In this document: piece by piece, positions 1-8,775 of the stretch
Layout: each line of letters begins with the position of its first letter
Numbering within the stretch: the first letter of the stretch is position 1
Assembly: GCF_019186805.1 (NCBI RefSeq)
Contig: NZ_CP066783.1
Location: 310,001-374,000 of the forward strand
DNA from: Comamonas fluminis
GTDB taxonomy: Bacteria; Pseudomonadota; Gammaproteobacteria; Burkholderiales; Burkholderiaceae_C
Length of the DNA stretch: 64,000 nucleotides
Reading direction: 5' to 3'
Notes under the pieces: model-generated
Seen by the model: the letters and a program-made list of their open reading frames with translations, nothing else
Told to the model about the DNA's origin: nothing
Database searches by the model: none
Translations under genes and position numbers: made by a program

Positions 1-318
1 TGCAGCAGCGCCCAGTTCGGGGAACTGGCTGGAGCGCTGGATCTGGTACTGAGCCTGTGCTTTTTCAATATTGAGCACGGCCACACGCAGGTCGCGGTTG
101 TTATCCAGCGCCTGCTGGATGACTTGCTGCAGACGGGGATCGGTGAAGAACTGCTGCCATGGAATATCAGCGGCCGCCACCGAGCCAGCCGTCTGAGAGA
201 CTGCCGCCGGGAATTGCTCGGCCACCGGCAGGGCCGGGCGGTCAAGCTGGGGGATGAAGGAGCAGCCGCTGGCCAGCAGCGCGCTGGCCAAGGCGATAGG
301 AAGCAAAGTCTTAGTCAT
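1..318 (-). CDS. Outer-membrane efflux channel lipoprotein, NodT/OprM type (partial, N-terminal 106 codons)
   Basis: This is the start of the outer-membrane exit duct of a tripartite RND efflux pump; the rest lies beyond the left edge. The protein begins MTKTLLPIAL and has a lipobox LLASGC with the modified cysteine at residue 19, so it should be lipidated and anchored in the outer membrane. The following segment (PWQQFFTDPRLQQVIQQAL, then NRDLRVAVLNIEKAQAQ) is the typical first helix region of the OprM/NodT family. The ATG at 318 overlaps the stop codon of the pump gene (311-313), which implies translational coupling in one operon with the adaptor and the pump. The family is clear; the substrate range cannot be read from this fragment. 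Confidence 0.9.
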   Translation of the reverse strand, partial: MTKTLLPIALASALLASGCSFIPQLDRPALPVAEQFPAAVSQTAGSVAAADIPWQQFFTDPRLQQVIQQALDNNRDLRVAVLNIEKAQAQYQIQRSSQFPELGAAA

Positions 319-3300
319 GTTGCGAGCCTCCCTGTGCTGCAGAAGTTGCCGCGGGGGAAGTGGCGTTGTTGTCTTGTTCGGATTTCTTGCCGAAGAACTT
401 GAAGATCGCGACAAAGAACACCGGCACCAGGAACACGGACAGAGGCGTACCAATCACCATGCCCCAGAACACGCCCGTACCAATGGCTTGCTGGCTGGCT
501 GCGCTGGCGCCCGAGGCGATATACAGCGGCACCACACCCAGAATGAAGGCCAGAGAGGTCATCAAAATGGGGCGGAAGCGCAGGTGACCGGCTTCCAGTG
601 CGGATTCCAGCGCGCTCTTGCCTTGTGCATGCAGGTCCTTGGCGAACTCCACAATCAGAATGGCGTTCTTGGCCGAGAGACCAATCACCGTAATCAACGC
701 CACCTGGAAGTAGATGTCGTTAGGCATGTTGCGCATCAGTACACCGGCCACGGCACCGAACACGCCCAGAGGCACGACCAGCATCACGGACAGAGGAATG
801 CTCCAGCTTTCATACAGCGCGGCCAGGCACAGGAACACGGCCAGCAGAGAGAACGCGTACAGCAGCATGGCGGAGGAGCCAGCCTTGCGCTCGTCCAGCG
901 ACTGACCTGTCCATTCGTAGCCAAAGCCCTGAGGCAGGTCCATGGCCAGCTTTTCCATTTCCTTCATGGCGTCACCACTGGTGTAGCCAGGTTTGGCTTG
1001 ACCCGTAATGCTCATGGAGGGGTAGCCGTTGTAGCGGGACATCTGCATGGGGCCGCTGGTCCACTTGGTGGTCGCCAGTGTGGACAGCTCCACCAGCTTG
1101 CCATCCGAGTTGGGGATGGTCAGCTTCAGCACATCCTCAGGCTGCATGCGTCGGGACGCATCGGCCTGAATCGTCACGCGCTGCATGTAACCCTTGTTGG
1201 GAAAGTCCGTGGAGTTGGTCGAACCCAGGGCTGCAGACAGTGTGGTGGCAATGTCAGAGATGCTGACCTTCTGGGCATAGACGGCATCGCGGTTGATGTC
1301 GATCTGCCACTGCGGTGCATCGTCCACGCCATCAAAGCGCACACCCGTGAGGACGGGGCTTGCATTGGCCTTCTTGATCAGCTCATTACGGGCTGCCAGC
1401 AGCGCTGCGTGGCCGCTGGCGGAGCGGTCTTGCAGTCGGAAGGTGAAACCGTCGCTGTTACCCAGTTCAGGAATCGATGGAGGAACCAGGGTGTAGATGA
1501 AGCCATCGCGCAGCGAGGACATGGCACCCATGGTGCGCCCTGCAAACGACTTCGCATCCGAGCCCTTGGCCTTTCGTTCAGACCAGTCCTTGAAGGTGGT
1601 GAAAGACAAGCCCACGTTCTGACCCTGGCCTGCGAAGCTGAAGCCGATGATGCTCACGATGTCCGAGGTTTCAGGCTGGCTCAGGGCAAATTTTTCCAGC
1701 TCGCCCATGGTTTTGCTCGTGCGCTCCAGCGTTGCGCCGGGGGGCAGCTGGGTCAGCGAGATCACATAGCCCTGGTCTTCCACAGGCAGGAAGGAGGTGG
1801 GCAGCTTCAGGAAGATGAAGGCTGCGCCTGCAATCACCAGCGCGTAAACGATAAGGGCTTGCACAGAGCGCTTGACCACGCCACCCAGGGCGTTGGAATA
1901 GCGGTTGGTGCCCGCTTCGAACTTGCGGTTGAACCAGTTGTAGAAGGGGCCAAGCAGGCCGGTCTTCTTGTCATGCGCATGGCCCTGGGGAATAGGCTTG
2001 AGCATGGTGGCGCAAAGCGCAGGCGTCAGCGTCAGCGCGAAGAAGCCCGAAAAGAAGATGGAAATGGCCATCACCAGCGAGAACTGGCGGTAGATCGCGC
2101 CGGTGGCACCGCCGAACAGCGCCAGAGGCAAGAACACGGTCACCAGAATCACGGTAATACCGACCACGGCGCCCTGAATCTGGCCCATGGCCTTGATCGT
2201 GGCGTCCTTCGGAGAAAGCCCTTCCTCCGCCATGATGCGCTCGACGTTTTCAACCACCACGATGGCATCGTCAACGACGATACCAATCACCAGAACCATG
2301 GCGAACATGGCCAGAATGTTGATGGTCAGACCCGACACCAGCATGACGGAGAACGTGCCCAGCAGTGCAATAGGCACCACGATGGTTGGGATCAGTGTGT
2401 AGCGGATGTTCTGCAGGAAAATCAGCATCACAATGAACACCAGCACGATGGCTTCCAGCAGCGTGTGAACCACCTTTTCGATGGAGATCTTCACAAACTT
2501 GGAGGTATCGTAAGGCGAGGACCACTTCACGCCTGCTGGCAGGAAGGGCTCCACTTCAGCCATCTTGGCGTAGACCAGCTTGGCGGTTGCCATGGCGTTG
2601 GCCGAGGCGGTCAGCTGCACAGCCATGGCCACGGCAGGCTTGCCATTCAGGCGGGACTCAAAGCCGTAGCTTTCGGTGCCCAGTTCCACGCGGCCGATGT
2701 CCTTGATGCGGACGGTCGAGCCATCGGAGTTGGAACGCAGAACCACTTGTCCAAACTCTTCAGGTGTAGACAGCTGGCCAGGAACCACAATCGTGGCATT
2801 CATGCCGGTGCCGGGAAGGCTGGGGGTGTTGCCCAGCGAACCACCGGAAATCTGCAGATTTTGCGATGCAATGGCAGAGTTGATCTGCGCGATCGACATG
2901 TTGTAGCCCTGCAGCTTGACCGGGTCCACCCAGATGCGCATGGCGCGGCCGGAGGCAAAAAGCTGAGCCTTGCCGACGCCGTCCAGACGCTGAATTTCTG
3001 GCAGCACGTTGCGGTTGACGTAGTCCGCGATGTCATCGCGTGAGGTCTCGCCTGTGTCTGACTGGAAGGCCAGAATCATCAGGAAGTTGCTCATGGACTT
3101 TTCAACGCGCACACCCAGTGCCTGAACAATCTGAGGCAGGCGGGACTGCACGCGGGCCAGACGGTTTTGAACGTCCACCTGTGCCAGGTCCTGATTGGTG
3201 CCAGGCTCGAAAGTGACAGTCAGCGTGCCCTGGCCGGTGGCCGAGGCGCTGGTGTCCATGTACATCATGCCGGTTGCGCCGTTCATCTCACGTTCAATGA

Positions 3301-3490
3301 GCTGAAGCACGGAGTCCGTCATGGTCTCGGCCGTTGCACCAGGGTAGGTTGCAGTCACCGTGATGGTGGGCGGGGCCACCGTCGGGAACTGAGAAACCGG
3401 TAGTTTGGTGATGGAGATCACGCCTGCGAGGATCACGAAAATCGCGATCACCCAGGCAAAAATCGGTCGGTGGATAAAAAATTTGGACAT
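311..3490 (-). CDS. RND multidrug efflux pump, inner-membrane transporter (AcrB/MexB/HAE1 family)
   Basis: A proton-driven inner-membrane transporter that should pass hydrophobic and amphiphilic compounds from the periplasm and membrane to the outer-membrane duct. The 1059 aa length is normal for HAE1-type RND proteins. It starts MSKFFIHRPIFAWVIAI (first membrane helix), has two large periplasmic loops, and carries the proton-relay aspartate pair in GIVVDDAIVVVEN in the fourth membrane helix region (about residues 405-417). The second half repeats the fold, with late helices around LSVMLVVPLGVFGAV and VIGLSAKNAILIVEFAKD, the latter containing the conserved lysine. It lies 15 bases downstream of the adaptor gene and overlaps the channel gene. 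The operator described upstream suggests AcrR-like repression. Specific substrates cannot be predicted. Confidence 0.96.
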   Translation of the reverse strand: MSKFFIHRPIFAWVIAIFVILAGVISITKLPVSQFPTVAPPTITVTATYPGATAETMTDSVLQLIEREMNGATGMMYMDTSASATGQGTLTVTFEPGTNQDLAQVDVQNRLARVQSRLPQIVQALGVRVEKSMSNFLMILAFQSDTGETSRDDIADYVNRNVLPEIQRLDGVGKAQLFASGRAMRIWVDPVKLQGYNMSIAQINSAIASQNLQISGGSLGNTPSLPGTGMNATIVVPGQLSTPEEFGQVVLRSNSDGSTVRIKDIGRVELGTESYGFESRLNGKPAVAMAVQLTASANAMATAKLVYAKMAEVEPFLPAGVKWSSPYDTSKFVKISIEKVVHTLLEAIVLVFIVMLIFLQNIRYTLIPTIVVPIALLGTFSVMLVSGLTINILAMFAMVLVIGIVVDDAIVVVENVERIMAEEGLSPKDATIKAMGQIQGAVVGITVILVTVFLPLALFGGATGAIYRQFSLVMAISIFFSGFFALTLTPALCATMLKPIPQGHAHDKKTGLLGPFYNWFNRKFEAGTNRYSNALGGVVKRSVQALIVYALVIAGAAFIFLKLPTSFLPVEDQGYVISLTQLPPGATLERTSKTMGELEKFALSQPETSDIVSIIGFSFAGQGQNVGLSFTTFKDWSERKAKGSDAKSFAGRTMGAMSSLRDGFIYTLVPPSIPELGNSDGFTFRLQDRSASGHAALLAARNELIKKANASPVLTGVRFDGVDDAPQWQIDINRDAVYAQKVSISDIATTLSAALGSTNSTDFPNKGYMQRVTIQADASRRMQPEDVLKLTIPNSDGKLVELSTLATTKWTSGPMQMSRYNGYPSMSITGQAKPGYTSGDAMKEMEKLAMDLPQGFGYEWTGQSLDERKAGSSAMLLYAFSLLAVFLCLAALYESWSIPLSVMLVVPLGVFGAVAGVLMRNMPNDIYFQVALITVIGLSAKNAILIVEFAKDLHAQGKSALESALEAGHLRFRPILMTSLAFILGVVPLYIASGASAASQQAIGTGVFWGMVIGTPLSVFLVPVFFVAIFKFFGKKSEQDNNATSPAATSAAQGGSQHD

Positions 3491-3505
3491 ACAGTGCGGC
3501 CTGAT

Positions 3506-4822
3506 TTACTTGGCAGCCTGGGTGCTGTCTGCGTTTGCGGATGGGGCTGCGGCGGGCTTGTCCTGCGCTGCAGGGGCTGCTGCGGGGGCGGCAGGCTGCG
3601 CGGCTGCAGGAGCATTACCCTTCCATGGCACAGGGGTCACTTTCTTGGCGCCCATGCCGACCTTGATCAGGCCGTCCACCATGACTTTTTCGCCAGCTTT
3701 CAGGCCGGAAGTCACAATCCAGTTGGTACCCTGAGACTGGCTGATTTGAACGGGGCGCGGAGCAATGGAGCCATCGTCCGCAACAACCATCACAAAGTTG
3801 CCTTTTTCATTGCGCGTTACGGCCTGCTGAGGGATCAGCGCCGCGCTGTCGATCTGGGCTTGTTCCAGTCGCACGCGCACATAGGTTCCGGGCAGCAGCA
3901 TTCCCTCGGGGTTGGGCAGCTCGGCGCGCACGCTGACCTGGCCAGTCGATGGGTCAACAGTCAAGTCGGTAAACAGCAGTTTGCCGGGCAAGGGGTATTC
4001 CTTGCCATCGTCCAAATGGACGTGGACTTTGATGCCGTTGTCGCCTACCTTTGCTAACTTGCCAGAATTGACTGCTTCACGCATGCGCATGATGTCAGAG
4101 GCCGATTGGGTCACATTCACATACAGTGGGTTGACCTGCTGGATGGTAGCCAGTTGTGTGGCATCACCTTGGCCAACCAGTGCACCTTCGGTCACCAGAG
4201 CGCGGCCAATTCGGCCAGAAATGGGGGCTGTCACGCTGGCGTAGCCCAGGTTAACGTTGGCATTGGTGACGGCAGCCTTGCCTGCTGCAACCTGTGCCAG
4301 AGCAGCCTTCTCATTGGCGATCGCCGTATCGTATTCCTGCTTGCTGATGGCGTTGGCTTCTACCAGAGGCTTGTAGCGACGTGCCGTGGCGGAGGCCTGG
4401 GCCAGATTGGCTTCGGCTTGCGCCAGCGTTGCCTGTGCACTTTGCAGATTGGCGCGATAAGGCGTGTTGTCGATCTGGAAAAGAGCTTGTCCAGCCTTGA
4501 CATCCGAGCCCTCTTGGAACAGGCGCTTTTGCACAATACCTGCAGCGCGTGCGCGTACTTGGGCAATGCGAGATGGCTCCAGGCGACCAGGCAGGTCTGA
4601 GACCAGTGGAACGTTCTGCAATTCCACGGTCACTACACCGACTTCTGGGGGCTTGGCCTGAGCTGCTGCCTGGGCCTTTTGCTGCTCATCTTTCTTGTCG
4701 TTGCAGGCAGAAAGGCCCAAAGCGGCAATCAGGGACAGACCAATGACAGCGGCACGTGTATGGCTGGGGGCGAGCAGAGGCTGGCGTTGTGGAGCCTGCT
4801 TTTTTTCATACATGGGATGCAT
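3506..4822 (-). CDS. RND efflux periplasmic adaptor lipoprotein (AcrA/MexA family)
   Basis: The membrane-fusion protein that links the RND pump to the outer-membrane channel. From ATG 4822 it is 438 aa. This start is preferred over in-frame upstream starts because GGAAGGA lies six bases before it. The N-terminus is basic and ends in a lipobox (ALGLSAC) followed by NDKK, so it is probably a lipoprotein of the inner membrane facing the periplasm. Next come the split lipoyl/barrel-sandwich halves (VRARAAGIVQKRLFQEGSDV and GYASVTAPISGRIGRAL) flanking an alpha-helical hairpin rich in Ala, Gln and Glu, then the beta-barrel segment (ELPNPEGMLLPGTYVRVRL). The C-terminal 40 residues are an Ala/Pro-rich low-complexity tail. 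It is the first gene of the operon and is transcribed away from the TetR gene. Confidence 0.95.
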   Translation of the reverse strand: MHPMYEKKQAPQRQPLLAPSHTRAAVIGLSLIAALGLSACNDKKDEQQKAQAAAQAKPPEVGVVTVELQNVPLVSDLPGRLEPSRIAQVRARAAGIVQKRLFQEGSDVKAGQALFQIDNTPYRANLQSAQATLAQAEANLAQASATARRYKPLVEANAISKQEYDTAIANEKAALAQVAAGKAAVTNANVNLGYASVTAPISGRIGRALVTEGALVGQGDATQLATIQQVNPLYVNVTQSASDIMRMREAVNSGKLAKVGDNGIKVHVHLDDGKEYPLPGKLLFTDLTVDPSTGQVSVRAELPNPEGMLLPGTYVRVRLEQAQIDSAALIPQQAVTRNEKGNFVMVVADDGSIAPRPVQISQSQGTNWIVTSGLKAGEKVMVDGLIKVGMGAKKVTPVPWKGNAPAAAQPAAPAAAPAAQDKPAAAPSANADSTQAAK

Positions 4823-4937
4823 GAAAGTCCTTCCGGTAGACATTTGAAAAAACAACAGAAGAGCGCGGCTCAGATGGGGCAGCGCTCGAAACAGGGAGAG
4901 ATGTTGACTGAAAGCTCTCACCTTCACAATGACGATG

Positions 4938-4971
4938 AATTATACATACATACATGCATAAATGTATAATT
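4938..4971. promoter_or_regulatory. AcrR-like operator over divergent promoters of efflux operon and repressor
   Basis: A perfect 10-base inverted repeat, AATTATACAT at 4938-4947 and ATGTATAATT at 4962-4971, lies between the efflux operon and the TetR gene. The segment 4947-4970 closely follows the layout of the Escherichia coli AcrR box as I recall it (TACATACAT, six bases, ATGTAT and three more). Each arm holds an outward-facing TATAAT: 4965-4970 on the plus strand and 4944-4939 on the minus strand. One bound dimer could therefore block both promoters. The -35 hexamers are weak. The repeat is seen directly; the function is inferred. Confidence 0.6.
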
Positions 4972-5050
4972 AAAGAAATGACGCCATGGGCGTGTAGGAG
5001 TTTGTTTTTCGCGGTTGCTCAGGCAATCAGGTGCTGACAAAGGATGTGTG

Positions 5051-5671
5051 ATGGCGCGTAGAACCAAGGCGGAGGCCGACGAAACTCGGACCAAGCTGCT
5101 GGATGCGGCTGAAGAGGTTTTTTTCGAAAAAGGGGTTTCGCGAACCTCGCTGGGAGACATCGCCCTGCGCGCAGGCGCAACCCGGGGGGCGGTGTACTGG
5201 CACTTCAAAGACAAAGTGGATGTCTTCTCTTCAATGCTGGCACGCATCTGCATGCCGTTTGATGAAATCTGCGATGACAAGTATGGTGAGCTGCCCCCGC
5301 TGGAGCGTATTCGTCGCTCCATGTTGACCGTGTTCGAGAGCATGGATGGGGATGATCGCCGTCGCAAGATCTTTGAGACCGCACTATTCAAGATGGAATA
5401 TGTGGGCGAGCTGGAAGATGTCAGGGAAGGCCACGTAGAAAGCGCTCGTCTCTCCCAGGAGAAATTCGCCAGAGACCTGGTGCTTGCCGCACAGGAGCAA
5501 TCCCTGCAGCTGGCTGTATCGCCGCAGGAGGCTGCGCTGGGGTTGCACTCTCTATTTGTGGGTCTCATACATGGATGGGTCTTGAATGAGGGTAGTTTCC
5601 CGCTGGTAAATGTTGGAATGATGTCGGTTGACGTCTATTTGTCTGGTTTGGGATTTCGCGTCAACTCGTGA
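5051..5671 (+). CDS. TetR/AcrR-family transcriptional repressor of the adjacent efflux operon
   Basis: A ligand-responsive repressor of 206 aa, starting at ATG 5051 with AAAGGA seven bases upstream; a TTG start at 5015 is possible but has no better ribosome site. The N-terminal region (MARRTKAEADETRTKLLDAA, then SLGDIALRAGATRGAVYWHF at about residues 33-52) is the classic TetR DNA-binding helix-turn-helix, and the VYWHFKDK form is typical of the AcrR/TtgR/MexR-linked subgroup. The rest is a helical ligand-binding domain. It is divergent from the RND operon, with the operator between them, so autoregulation and control of the pump are likely. The inducing ligand is unknown. Confidence 0.93.
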   Translation: MARRTKAEADETRTKLLDAAEEVFFEKGVSRTSLGDIALRAGATRGAVYWHFKDKVDVFSSMLARICMPFDEICDDKYGELPPLERIRRSMLTVFESMDGDDRRRKIFETALFKMEYVGELEDVREGHVESARLSQEKFARDLVLAAQEQSLQLAVSPQEAALGLHSLFVGLIHGWVLNEGSFPLVNVGMMSVDVYLSGLGFRVNS

Positions 5672-5745
5672 TCTGAGGGGTAAAGCTGTGCAATAATTGC
5701 GCCGTTGAATTGTTGTCGGTCATGCATGGTGTGACTAACGGATTC

Positions 5746-5821
5746 GCGGCTGTAGCTCAGTGGATAGAGTATTGGCCTCCGAAGCCAAGGGTCGTGGGTT
5801 CGATCCCCGCCAGCCGCGCCA
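5746..5821 (+). tRNA. tRNA-Arg (anticodon CCG)
   Basis: A 76-base cloverleaf with acceptor stem GCGGCTG/CAGCCGC, D-arm GCTCAGTGGATAGAGT, anticodon stem TTGGC/GCCAA around loop CTCCGAA (anticodon CCG, reading CGG), T-arm GTGGG TTCGATC CCCGC and encoded CCA. It heads the tRNA cluster in front of tuf. Confidence 0.97.
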
Positions 5822-5883
5822 ACAAGCTGTCAATCAGTAAAAACCAAAAAAAATCCCTGATTTCTTTTGAGCTGAAAAAACAG

Positions 5884-5892
5884 TGCTACAAT
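5884..5892 (+). promoter_or_regulatory. Extended -10 promoter for the Tyr-Gly-Thr tRNA/tuf cluster
   Basis: TGCTACAAT at 5884-5892 is an extended -10 element placed 12 bases before the tRNA-Tyr 5' end. No good -35 hexamer at standard spacing is visible; TTGAGC at 5867 is too close. It may drive tRNA-Tyr, -Gly, -Thr and tuf as one transcript. Confidence 0.4.
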
Positions 5893-5904
5893 TCAAATCT
5901 CTTC

Positions 5905-5990
5905 GGAGGGGTGGCCGAGTGGTTAAAGGCAGCAGACTGTAAATCTGCCCGCTAACGCGTACACAGGTTCGAATCCTGTCCCCTCCACCA
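5905..5990 (+). tRNA. tRNA-Tyr (anticodon GTA)
   Basis: An 86-base class II tRNA with acceptor GGAGGGG/CCCCTCC, D-arm GGCCGAGTGGTTAAAGGC, anticodon loop CTGTAAA (GTA), a long variable arm, T-loop TTCGAAT and encoded CCA. The order Tyr-Gly-Thr-tuf matches the tufB region known from Escherichia coli. Confidence 0.97.
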
Positions 5991-6043
5991 GTAATGGAGA
6001 AGAGTAAATCACTAGAAATAGTGATTGCGTGCAGTGAATCTGT

Positions 6044-6117
6044 GCGGGAGTAGTTCAATGGTAGAACCCTAGCCTTCCAAGCTAATGACGCGGGTTCGAT
6101 TCCCGTCTCCCGCTCCA
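6044..6117 (+). tRNA. tRNA-Gly (anticodon TCC)
   Basis: A 74-base tRNA with acceptor GCGGGAG/CTCCCGC, D-arm GTTCAATGGTAGAAC, anticodon loop CTTCCAA (TCC), T-arm CGGG TTCGATT CCCG and encoded CCA. It lies between the Tyr and Thr genes. Confidence 0.97.
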
Positions 6118-6160
6118 GTTTGCGAGCAAAGATTTTTGAAGTTGCGAAAGCAGCTTTGAT

Positions 6161-6235
<75 letters not shown>

Positions 6236-6310
6236 TTTTCTGGTGCGCTCGCTTGATAGGGTTGCGCCGATATCCTCTTGCAGTAATTTAGTTTTTTCGG
6301 AGTCGGAAAA

Positions 6311-7501
6311 ATGGCAAAAGAAAAATTCGAGCGCACCAAGCCCCACGTGAACGTGGGCACCATCGGTCACGTTGACCACGGCAAGACCACTCTGACTGCT
6401 GCTATCGCCACTGTGCTGTCCAAGCACTTCGGCGGCGAAGCCAAGGACTACTCGCAGATCGACAACGCGCCTGAAGAAAAGGCCCGTGGTATCACGATCA
6501 ACACCTCGCACGTTGAGTACGAAACCGCTGCTCGTCACTATGCTCACGTTGACTGCCCCGGTCACGCTGACTATGTGAAGAACATGATTACCGGTGCTGC
6601 TCAGATGGACGGTGCTATCCTGGTTTGCTCCGCTGCTGACGGCCCCATGCCCCAGACTCGCGAGCACATCCTGCTGTCCCGCCAGGTGGGCGTTCCTTAC
6701 ATCATCGTCTTCCTGAACAAGGCTGACATGGTGGACGACGAAGAACTGCTGGAACTGGTCGAAATGGAAGTGCGCGAGCTGCTGTCCAAGTACGACTTCC
6801 CCGGCGACGACACTCCCATCATCCGCGGCTCCGCTAAGCTGGCCCTGGAAGGTGACCAGTCCGACAAGGGCGAGCCTGCTATCCTGAAGCTGGCCGAAGC
6901 TCTGGACACATACATCCCCACTCCCGAGCGTGCTGTTGACGGCGCCTTCGTGATGCCTGTGGAAGACGTGTTCTCCATCTCCGGTCGCGGTACCGTGGTG
7001 ACTGGCCGTATCGAGCGCGGCATCATCAAGGTCGGCGAAGAAATCGAAATCGTCGGTATCAAGGACACCGTCAAGACTACCGTCACTGGCGTGGAAATGT
7101 TCCGCAAGCTGCTGGACCAAGGTCAAGCTGGCGACAACGTGGGTCTGCTGCTGCGCGGCACCAAGCGTGAAGACGTGGAACGTGGCCAAGTGCTGTGCAA
7201 GCCCGGTTCGATCAAGCCCCACACTCACTTCACCGCTGAAGTGTATGTGCTGTCCAAGGACGAAGGCGGCCGCCACACTCCTTTCTTCAACAACTACCGT
7301 CCTCAGTTCTACTTCCGTACAACTGACGTGACCGGCTCCATCGAACTGCCAGAAGGTAAGGAAATGGTGATGCCTGGTGATAACGTGTCGATCACTGTGA
7401 AGCTGATCGCTCCTATCGCTATGGAAGAAGGTCTGCGCTTCGCTATCCGCGAAGGTGGTCGTACTGTTGGTGCCGGTGTGGTTGCCAAGATCATTGCTTA
7501 A
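6311..7501 (+). CDS. tuf: Elongation factor Tu
   Basis: The GTPase that brings aminoacyl-tRNA to the ribosome; 396 aa, the usual length. The G-domain motifs are intact: GHVDHGKT (about residues 19-26), DCPGHADY (switch II, about 81-88), NKADM (about 136-140) and GSAKLAL. Domains 2 and 3 follow, ending in [14 protein letters not shown]. The ribosome site is GGAG, about ten bases before ATG 6311. It sits between tRNA-Thr and tRNA-Trp, the position of tufB in Escherichia coli, so a second tuf copy in a str operon elsewhere is likely but cannot be seen here. Codon use is strongly biased, as expected for a very highly expressed gene. Confidence 0.99.
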   Translation: MAKEKFERTKPHVNVGTIGHVDHGKTTLTAAIATVLSKHFGGEAKDYSQIDNAPEEKARGITINTSHVEYETAARHYAHVDCPGHADYVKNMITGAAQMDGAILVCSAADGPMPQTREHILLSRQVGVPYIIVFLNKADMVDDEELLELVEMEVRELLSKYDFPGDDTPIIRGSAKLALEGDQSDKGEPAILKLAEALDTYIPTPERAVDGAFVMPVEDVFSISGRGTVVTGRIERGIIKVGEEIEIVGIKDTVKTTVTGVEMFRKLLDQGQAGDNVGLLLRGTKREDVERGQVLCKPGSIKPHTHFTAEVYVLSKDEGGRHTPFFNNYRPQFYFRTTDVTGSIELPEGKEMVMPGDNVSITVKLIAPIAMEEGLRFAIREGGRTVGAGVVAKIIA

Positions 7502-7513
7502 TTATTGGTTTGT

Positions 7514-7589
7514 AGGGGTATAGCTCAATTGGCAGAGCGTCGGTCTCCAAAACCGAAGGTTGTAGGTTCGATTCCTACTGCCCCTGCCA
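7514..7589 (+). tRNA. tRNA-Trp (anticodon CCA)
   Basis: A 76-base tRNA starting 12 bases after the tuf stop. Acceptor AGGGGTA/TGCCCCT (one T-G pair), D-arm GCTCAATTGGCAGAGC, anticodon stem TCGGT/ACCGA with loop CTCCAAA (CCA), T-arm GTAGG TTCGATT CCTAC and encoded CCA. Probably cotranscribed with tuf. Confidence 0.97.
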
Positions 7590-7613
7590 CCTCTTAATGG
7601 TGGAATCAACGAG

Positions 7614-7632
7614 AGCCCGCCTTTGGCGGGCT
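7614..7632 (+). terminator. Hairpin after tRNA-Trp
   Basis: AGCCCGCC, loop TTT, GGCGGGCT: a perfect 8-base stem followed by TCGTCGTC rather than a T-run. It would end the tuf-tRNA-Trp transcript only weakly, or with Rho or RNase help; secE starts 48 bases later. Confidence 0.5.
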
Positions 7633-7679
7633 TCGTCGTCTGGAAATTGTGCAAAGTATTTGTACATTTGAAATGAAAT

Positions 7680-8063
7680 ATGGCCACTACTCAGATTGAT
7701 ACAGTCAGCTCAGGCGCTGACAAAGCAAAGCTTGCCGCAGTTGCGGCTTTAGTTGTTGCTGCAATTGCTGGTTTTTATCTGCTGAGCAAGCAAGGACCAG
7801 TGGCGCAGTGGGCTGCTTTGATTGTGGGTTTGTTGGCTGCGGCTGGCGTGTTCCTGATCTCTGAGCCTGGTAAACGTTTTACGGGCTTTGCGCAGGATGC
7901 CTGGCGCGAAGTGAAGAAGGTCGTCTGGCCTACCCGCAAGGAAACTCTGCAAATGACTTTGTATGTGTTTGCCTTTGTGGTGGTGATGGCCTTGTTCTTG
8001 TGGTTCACCGATAAGACTCTGGAATGGGTTTTGTACGACCTGATTCTGGGCTGGAGGAAGTAA
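7680..8063 (+). CDS. secE: Preprotein translocase subunit SecE
   Basis: An essential subunit of the SecYEG protein-conducting channel in the inner membrane; 127 aa. It has the three-helix form of longer SecE proteins: [18 protein letters not shown] (about 18-35), [16 protein letters not shown] (about 45-60) and a C-terminal helix ([16 protein letters not shown], about 93-108). Before the last helix is the conserved amphipathic segment with [14 protein letters not shown], the SecE signature. The ribosome site is weak. The gene ends TAATG, so the nusG start codon overlaps its stop by one base and the two are translationally coupled, as is usual for secE-nusG. Confidence 0.98.
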   Translation: MATTQIDTVSSGADKAKLAAVAALVVAAIAGFYLLSKQGPVAQWAALIVGLLAAAGVFLISEPGKRFTGFAQDAWREVKKVVWPTRKETLQMTLYVFAFVVVMALFLWFTDKTLEWVLYDLILGWRK

Positions 8064-8650
8064 TGGCTGATGCTGTCGATACAGATGTGAATGGTGGAGC
8101 TGCAGCATCTGCTAATCCGGATCTGCGCTGGTATATCGTCCATGCCTACTCGGGTATGGAAAAAGCGGTTGAGCGCAACATCACCGAGCGTATTGCTCGC
8201 TCGGGTATGCAGTCCAAGTTTGGACGCATTCTGGTGCCTTCCGAAGAAGTTGTTGAGATGCGCAATGGTGCTCGTCGCACGACTGAGCGCCGCTTGTTCC
8301 CTGGCTATGTGTTTGTCGAGATGGTCATGGAAGATGACACTTGGCACCTGGTCAAGCACACCAGCAAGGTGACAGGCTTTGTGGGTGGCGCCAAGAATCG
8401 TCCTGCTCCTATTTCTGAAGACGAAATTCGCAAGATCGTCGATCAGATGCAGGAAGGCACTGAGAAGCCTCGCCACAAGATCGAGTTCATGGTTGGCGAA
8501 ATGGTGCGCGTCAAGGAAGGTCCTTTTGCAGACTTCAATGGTTCTGTTGAAGAAGTCAACTACGAAAAGAGCCGTCTGCGCGTATCGGTCACCATCTTTG
8601 GCCGTGCAACTCCTGTGGAATTGGAATTCTCTCAAGTTGAGAAAACTTGA
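8063..8650 (+). CDS. nusG: Transcription termination/antitermination protein NusG
   Basis: An RNA polymerase-associated factor that aids processivity, Rho-dependent termination and coupling to the ribosome; 195 aa from ATG 8063. This start is preferred to the in-frame upstream one because it follows GGAGGAAG directly at the end of secE. The NGN domain begins at [17 protein letters not shown] and contains [12 protein letters not shown]. The C-terminal KOW domain contains [20 protein letters not shown] short acidic, Ala-rich N-terminal tail precedes the NGN domain, as in other betaproteobacteria. It is followed by a terminator-like hairpin before rplK. Confidence 0.98.
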   Translation: MADAVDTDVNGGAAASANPDLRWYIVHAYSGMEKAVERNITERIARSGMQSKFGRILVPSEEVVEMRNGARRTTERRLFPGYVFVEMVMEDDTWHLVKHTSKVTGFVGGAKNRPAPISEDEIRKIVDQMQEGTEKPRHKIEFMVGEMVRVKEGPFADFNGSVEEVNYEKSRLRVSVTIFGRATPVELEFSQVEKT

Positions 8651-8670
8651 GATTCGCAATAGAATCTAGG

Positions 8671-8705
8671 GCTTCGCATTTTTTGACTCGATGCGAAGCT
8701 TTTTT
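8671..8705 (+). terminator. Rho-independent terminator between nusG and rplK
   Basis: GCTTCGCAT (8671-8679) and ATGCGAAGC (8691-8699) form a perfect 9-base stem with an 11-base loop, followed by six T (8700-8705). It separates secE-nusG from the ribosomal protein genes, so rplK probably has its own promoter in 8706-8775. Confidence 0.8.
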
Positions 8706-8775
8706 ATAGAGTCAGCAACCTCGGGGAGCTGTGTGCAGATACTGCATGTGGCGCTATACCCGTAAGGAGCTCAAC

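Noticed and set aside
254-3043. 929 aa open frame on the plus strand opposite the RND pump gene
   Set aside because: It is antisense to a full-length RND transporter; the His/Gln/Arg-rich translation is the usual shadow of a GC-rich gene.
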